A DNA stretch of 64,000 nucleotides from Epiperipatus broadwayi (taxonomy: Eukaryota > Onychophora > Udeonychophora > Euonychophora > Peripatidae). Positions 59,263 to 64,000 of the stretch are shown in pieces (the first letter of the stretch is position 1; each line of letters starts with the position of its first letter). Location: assembly GCA_028023455.1 (NCBI GenBank), contig JAQFVV010006425.1:994001-1058000 (forward strand), given 5' to 3'. The notes under the pieces were generated by a model. The model searched no databases. It was not told where the DNA came from and saw nothing but the letters and a program-made list of their open reading frames with translations. A program made the translations under genes and the position numbers.

Positions 59263-59765
59263 TTAGTATTGTGGAAGATCATTTAAATAGCAAATGTTAT
59301 ATATTTATTACACTTATCATAAAATCATCCCAATAATACATTTAAAAAATTACATCAAGTCATTCCAAGAGTTTTATCTGTTAAAAGATCAGTTGAAAGA
59401 AAAATAAATACTGAATTTGATATAGATATTATCTATTATCAAATCATCTTAAGGTTACTTCCTTAAAAATAGATTATGTGTTACAATGATAACATGCCCT
59501 ATATACCTTAAGCTAAAAAAAGAAAAGTATAAAAACACTGTAAACCTCACAATCTAGAAAATAGCCTTACTTGTAAGAAATATCCTATTTTCTACCATAT
59601 TTATGTAAGATTGTTGGAGTGACTTTACTCTGCAATGAGTTATCTACAAACTAATTTTTTTTTTTTTATTATCTTAGAAATATATAACAAATTAAATAAA
59701 TATGAAACATTTTATATTTAACAATGTTTGTGGTGAAATGACAATATATATATATATATATATAT

Positions 59766-60010
59766 AAGTATAATAATGCTCAAAGCTAAATGTGTTTGTA
59801 AGTTATCATTAAAAACTAGTCATCACTTAGACAATCCCAATATCAATAACAATCAACAATTTTGGTGATTCCACCTTTATTGTTAAAAGGGGGTTGCCTT
59901 GACAACAGTTTGAAATTGTTGATTATTATTGATATTGGAATTGTCTAAGTGTCCACTGATTTTTAATGATTATTAACAAACTCATTTAGCCTTGAGCATT
60001 ATTATACTTA
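59766..60010. mobile_element. Inverted-repeat family F3, copy 1
   Basis: Arms 59766-59861 and 59914-60010 are inverted complements (AAGTATAATAATGCTCAA, ATCATTAAAAA, CACTTAGACAAT, AATATCAATAA, AATCAACAATT) around a 52-bp centre containing TTGTTAAAAGG. An adjacent AT run (59744-59765) abuts the left end. Confidence 0.82.
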
Positions 60011-60221
60011 TTATTTAAATAATATTTTGGGTGCAATTTGAAATTTACAATTGCAGTTTGTAATGTTATAATTGACTATTTATTATTCTGCATTCAGAAC
60101 AGATTATATTTACTTGTTTAAAGAGGTTTATTGAAATTTTTTTGTATCAATAATTTTAATCACTGTGGTTAAATTGCAGTCCTTAGTGTGTATATAAATA
60201 TATTGGATCATGGATTTAACA

Positions 60222-60317
60222 TTTATTGTTAAAAAGAGATTGTCATGACAACAGTTTAAAATCATTGATTGTGACAATTGATATTAGGATTGTCTAAGTG
60301 TTAACTGGTTTTAATAT
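60222..60317. mobile_element. Inverted-repeat family F3, half copy
   Basis: Directly matches the centre and right arm of copy 1: TTTATTGTTAAAA, TGACAACAGTTT, GATATTAGGATTGTCTAAGT. It ends at a (TA)n(TG)n run (60315-60341). No left arm. Confidence 0.75.
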
Positions 60318-60341
60318 ATATATATATGTGTGTGTGTGTGA

Positions 60342-61439
60342 AAATTTAATTTAGAAAAACTACTGTTTACTGGTGAACATTTTTGGTGGCTTTGTAAATA
60401 TTTACCTATTACTGCAAACTAGATCAATTGATATGAATAACAAGAAATCATTTAATTCTTTTATTAACAAGAGCAGTTTTATATTTTAGTGCCATCTACT
60501 GTAACTTTGAGAAATTAGTGATTAGCCAATCCTCTAACTGTTTGAAAAAGGCAAAAGCTAAAAGTGGTCTTAGAATAGAGGTTTTAAAAACAATTAGACA
60601 TATGCTATATTCTCAATGTTACAATACACATCACTACAATAGAGAGTGACTCTGTTTTAATATGGATAACTGCTGAATCTTTAACATCAGCTTATTACAT
60701 TAATTTTAGCTTCAAAATACCAACTATTTGTTTCAAGTAAAATAATTATGATACTCTGAGTACTTAATTTCTTAACTTAAATAATAAAATTACAATAGAC
60801 TAGAACAACATATAAACTAAATAAAAAGTGAAGAATTTTATAAAACTTGCTAATCATATAAACAACATACTGTGAATATAGTTAACCCAATGTGATCACA
60901 ATGAATATATTCAACTTAATTTCTACAATTAATAATTCAATTATTGCTTTACATATATTTGTTCCAATAAAATAATTCTTAATATGATAAAAGAAATTAA
61001 AAATAAGTAAAATATAATACATCTCCAAAAAACCTAATAATATGCTTAACATAATTTATATAACACCCAAGTGTATTATATCACATTGCTTATAGATTAT
61101 TGCTGTGTAAAAAATTGGAGTATTTACATAAATGTTCTGGATATTTATACAGAAAAGGTAATCTGTATATCTAAATGTAGCTTTTATTTATGCTTAACAT
61201 GCTTTTGATATAAAACAATATCATAATCTTGTGTTCAGTCTATATTTTAATTATAATTCTCTCCCCTCCTTCACCTCCAGAAGGATCAGTTAAAGAAGTG
61301 AAACTGCTATGATTATGACATTGTTACATATTGAAAACATTTACCAAAACCATCCTTTTTTTTACTTTGCTTTAATATCTTATATAAATACAATTTATCC
61401 AAACCACTTTTAATACTTTTTAGCAAAAGCAATTTATTA
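60342..61439. other. Gene-free AT-rich region
   Basis: No feature recognised. Confidence 0.55.
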
Positions 61440-61453
61440 TATATATATATATA

Positions 61454-61490
61454 CCTTAAGTTTCGACTGTCTTGCAATCTTCTTCAGAGC
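61454..61490 (-). ncRNA. Hammerhead-ribozyme-like core
   Basis: Reading the minus strand: CTGAAGA (61487-61481, fits CUGANGA), one extra A, GATTG / loop CAAGA / CAGTC forming a five-pair stem II with one G-U, then GAAA (61464-61461), C, TTAAG, GTA, where GTA could be the cleavage triplet and C-G plus A-U a minimal stem III. Short stem III is known for Penelope hammerheads. Stem I is not formed: the downstream side is a (TA)n run that does not pair with CATAGCT. It is probably a decayed ribozyme. Confidence 0.4.
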
Positions 61491-62099
61491 TATGATATAA
61501 TGAACAAAATAAAGAAAATAAAGAAAAATACATAATTATATAAATAATGCCATAAAAATGTAAATAATAAAAAACTAAAAACAACATAAAATATATAACA
61601 ATACATAATAAAATGAAAATAAATATAATCAAATCCAAATAAAATAATCCAGTTAATATAAAATAAAATATACAATATAAATAGAAAATAATTATAAATT
61701 ATACATATGTATTCCTAACTGTATACATATATATTCAAGAACAACTATTAATCTAAATATATTATTCATTTTTATTTTTTTTAATAATCTCCTTACTACT
61801 TCTATTCCTTCGAAAACTTAAACTTTATTTTTATTAGCTCCACTCAGTAATATATTTAATAATTTTATATTTATATAATTGTCAATTCAATGGTATTTCA
61901 TTTATTAATATTCTTTTCTTATTCATTCTTCTGTTTAAAATATTTTATATTTATTATTATTTTTTAATACCCATATTCTATAAATTGTAATCTTTTAACT
62001 TATCTATTTTCTTTAATCTTAAAAAATAAAAATACATTTTTTTAAAAAAATTATCTTATACTCTAGCTCCTCTATTATATATTATTTAAACTAAATATA

Positions 62100-62763
62100 T
62101 CTAAAGTAATGTTTAATCGATTTGCTCAAAATATGAAAATAAAGATTGATTATGAAGAATTAGAAGTTAACAGTTACATATACCTTGGTCAGATTATTAA
62201 TACAGATGGAAACATAATAGAGAAAATTAATCATAGAATTAAACTTGGTTGGAGTGCTTTTGGTAGAAATAACTTGATACTAAAAGAAAATATGCCTATG
62301 TGTTTGAAAAGGATGGTTTTTAACAAATGTGTTTTACCAGTTCTTACTTATGGATCTGAGACTTGGACACTTAATAGAAGAGCAATACAAAGACTTCAGA
62401 CCACTCAAAGAAGTATGGAGAGATGTATGTTGGGAGTAACAAGAAGAGATCGAAAACACAATGTATGGATAAGACAACAAACAGGTGTTACTGACCTTAT
62501 TGAAAAAATTAAAAGATTGAAATGGAGTTGGGCTGGACATATTGCTAGAAGAGATGATAATAGATGGACAATTGAAATTTTAAACTGGATTCCAAGAGAT
62601 TGTAAAAGACCCAGAAAGAGACCACATGTGAGATGGATGGATGAAATAAGAAAATGTGCAAGGGTGTTGTGGAGAAGAGAAGCTAAAGATTGGAGAAGAT
62701 GGATTAAACTTGGAGAGACCTTCATCCTGCAGTGGATTGATAATGGTTGATGATGATGATGAT
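62100..62763 (+). pseudogene. RTE-type LINE, copy D (C-terminal part, open frame)
   Basis: A 213-residue open frame (62109-62750) covers the RTE C-terminal domain: L-G-Q-I-I-N-T-D-G-N, Y-G-S-E-T-W-T-L, Q-R-S-M-E-R-C-M-L-G-V-T-R-R-D-R, W-A-G-H-I-A-R-R, P-R-K-R-P-H-V-R-W-M-D-E-I and L-Q-W-I-D-N-G at the stop. The TGATGATGATGATGA tail follows. It is the best preserved of the five copies and severely 5'-truncated: the catalytic reverse transcriptase core is missing. Inserted into the Penelope-like remnant. Confidence 0.88.
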
Positions 62764-62999
62764 ATCTATAACTACTACAACACTTTATATATATATTATT
62801 TATACACTTTAACTTTTATCATTATATAATTCTTTTATAAATTTATATTATACTGCTTTATATGTAAATATTATGCTAAGTTTTCCCAATATGTAATGTC
62901 TATAAATATACCCATGTTTATACTCCTATGTAACCTAACTATTTTGTACAACCCATAATTCATTTATAAATATTTTTCTTTTTACATATTTATCTCCGT

Positions 63000-63560
63000 A
63001 TATTTTTGTTAAGAACTATGGTTTTATTTATCTTATTAGTATTGCTTCTTTTATTTTTCTTTCTTTATTATTGTCTGTATATAACATCATTTTTATTGAA
63101 CTTTGTGTAAATTTATGTCCTATTTCCTTCATATATATATATATATTGGTCATTTATTATCTGATATATGTTGTTTTAATCTTGTTTTTAGAGAATTTTT
63201 TATTTCTCCCTCATATTTGTTATCAATATCACTATCTAAACATTGTTTGCATTTTATCAGATATGTTCCATTAATTATTTTTTTATTATCTTTATGATAT
63301 CATATGTATTTGTTATCCATTAAATTTAATAGGTTTTCTTTTTTTTTATTAACTATTTTTGTAGTAATTATTCATTTGCATTTTTTATTAATATTCTTTA
63401 CAATTTTATTAAACTTGTTCACTATAATAATATTATTTGTTTTTTATTCCTATATATCTATTTTCACTTTTCTTTTTTCCTTCATTATTTTCATATTTTT
63501 TTATCTTACACTCTATTTTTTCAATCCTTTTTTTAATTATATGTTCAGGGAAAACACTCT
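63000..63560 (-). pseudogene. Penelope-type GIY-YIG endonuclease remnant
   Basis: Minus-strand frames, with stops, read I-N-G-T-Y-L-I-K-C-K-Q-C (63275-63240, G-T-Y for GIY), K-Y-E-G-E-I-K-N-S-L-K-T-R-L-K-Q-H (63218-63165, Y-E-G for YIG, with the conserved Arg and His), E-I-G-H-K-F (near 63125-63110), E-R-K-I-K-E-A-I (63064-63041, the acidic metal ligand) and K-P followed by G near 63030-63000. Spacing and order match the endonuclease of Penelope-like elements, which cuts the target for cDNA priming. Upstream, F-N-K-I-V-K-N-I-N fits the linker before it. Frame damage makes it non-functional. Confidence 0.68.
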
Positions 63561-63700
63561 GTTTTAATTCATTGATTATTAAATCTATTTGTTTAATATA
63601 GTCTTCTTTTTTTTAACAATACATTGCAGCCATGTACATTCTTGAATACATACAACTAATTTTATATTTTCTATCAATGTTGGAAAATCAATTCAGTATT

Positions 63701-64000
63701 TTGTTACGAATATTGTTCTTCTTATAAATATTTGTTTGAATATATCTCAACCACTTTTTTAATAATGATAGTAGTGTGCTAACTATGTATTGTAATTTAG
63801 AGAATAATTGTTACACTTAAGGTCCACTATTCTAATAATCTTAGTATATTAAAAAAATTCTGATCATGAGAAGAATAGTGGTAGAATATGTGTCTGTAAC
63901 TCATTTCTCTCCATATCTTAAATAGACAGAGAGAGAATGTACAATTTAGGCTTTATGATTTTGGTAAGTCTGTAAGTATTCTTAAGCAATGTATAATAAA
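63701..64000. other. AT-rich window edge
   Basis: No feature recognised; it may continue the Penelope-like element upstream of its endonuclease, but no reverse transcriptase motif was seen. Confidence 0.4.

Larger units (their letters stand above)
61440..63700 (-). mobile_element. Penelope-like element remnant
   Basis: On the minus strand the 3' part of a Penelope-like retroelement is readable: a GIY-YIG-type endonuclease remnant (about 63560-63000), then about 1.5 kb of AT-rich untranslated sequence ending in a motif of the kind found in Penelope terminal repeats, CTGAAGAAG then CAGTCGAAAC (61461-61487). An RTE fragment in the opposite orientation (62100-62763) splits the untranslated part. 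The reverse transcriptase would lie to the right, beyond or near the window edge, and was not recognised. The 5' boundary is therefore unknown. Confidence 0.6.

Noticed and set aside
61456-61675. Two overlapping minus-strand frames of hydrophobic residues resembling membrane proteins
   Set aside because: AT-rich DNA in this frame gives Phe/Tyr/Ile runs by chance; the position is the untranslated tail of the Penelope-like element.
63071-63567. Plus-strand hydrophobic frames
   Set aside because: They are antisense shadows of the minus-strand GIY-YIG remnant.

Overview
The window is very AT-rich (by eye about three quarters A+T or more) eukaryotic DNA, almost certainly from an invertebrate animal. 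The support is one exon with consensus GT-AG splice sites encoding part of an animal ionotropic glutamate receptor, LINEs of several animal lineages (RTE, jockey-like, an L1/Tx1-like family), a Penelope-like element, hAT/ZBED5 and piggyBac-like DNA transposon remnants, and tRNA-derived SINEs. The LINE mix is common in arthropods, but the sequence alone does not fix the phylum. No bacterial genes, operons, rRNA or CRISPR array are visible.

Layout. 0-2 kb: 3' end of a decayed LINE whose tail also occurs inverted near the left edge. 4-10.5 kb: an almost full-length 6.5-kb L1/Tx1-like LINE (minus strand) bounded by a 17-bp target-site duplication; its ORF1 is broken by a 240-bp tandem duplication plus a 1-nt slip, and its ORF2 has endonuclease, reverse transcriptase and zinc-tail regions. 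12.0-12.2 kb: the glutamate-receptor exon (plus strand), the only convincing host coding sequence. 12.4-13.2 kb: a piggyBac-like MITE flanked by TTAA. 13.8-16.0 kb: a large imperfect palindrome. 16.1-17.9 kb: a decayed ZBED5-like hAT transposase carrying two SINEs. 19-25 kb: foldback MITEs, SINEs, an RTE fragment and a jockey-like reverse transcriptase remnant interrupted by a TA-flanked foldback element. 25.5-31.6 kb: long AT microsatellites and an essentially gene-free block.

31.6-40.5 kb is a nested stack: an old RTE copy is split by a 5.0-kb 5'-truncated L1/Tx1-like LINE (11-bp target duplication), which is itself split by a second copy of the piggyBac-like MITE; the same RTE copy also carries a 0.4-kb unidentified decayed coding insert. 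40.5-54.5 kb: three SINEs, an RTE fragment and several members of a foldback family with arms up to about 290 bp. 55.1-56.1 kb: an unusually GC- and CpG-containing stretch that may hold the 5' end of an unidentified host gene. 59-64 kb: a SINE, another inverted-repeat family, and a Penelope-like element (minus strand) with a recognisable GIY-YIG endonuclease remnant and a hammerhead-like motif, split by an RTE 3' fragment.

The genes do not form a pathway. The region reads as intron or intergenic DNA built by successive mobile-element insertions, whose order can partly be read from which element interrupts which. I found no convincing new functional system. The best leads are the body-less tRNA-Gly SINE family, the same-frame ORF1/ORF2 junction and repeated internal duplications in the LINE family, the foldback families, and the Penelope hammerhead-like motif.
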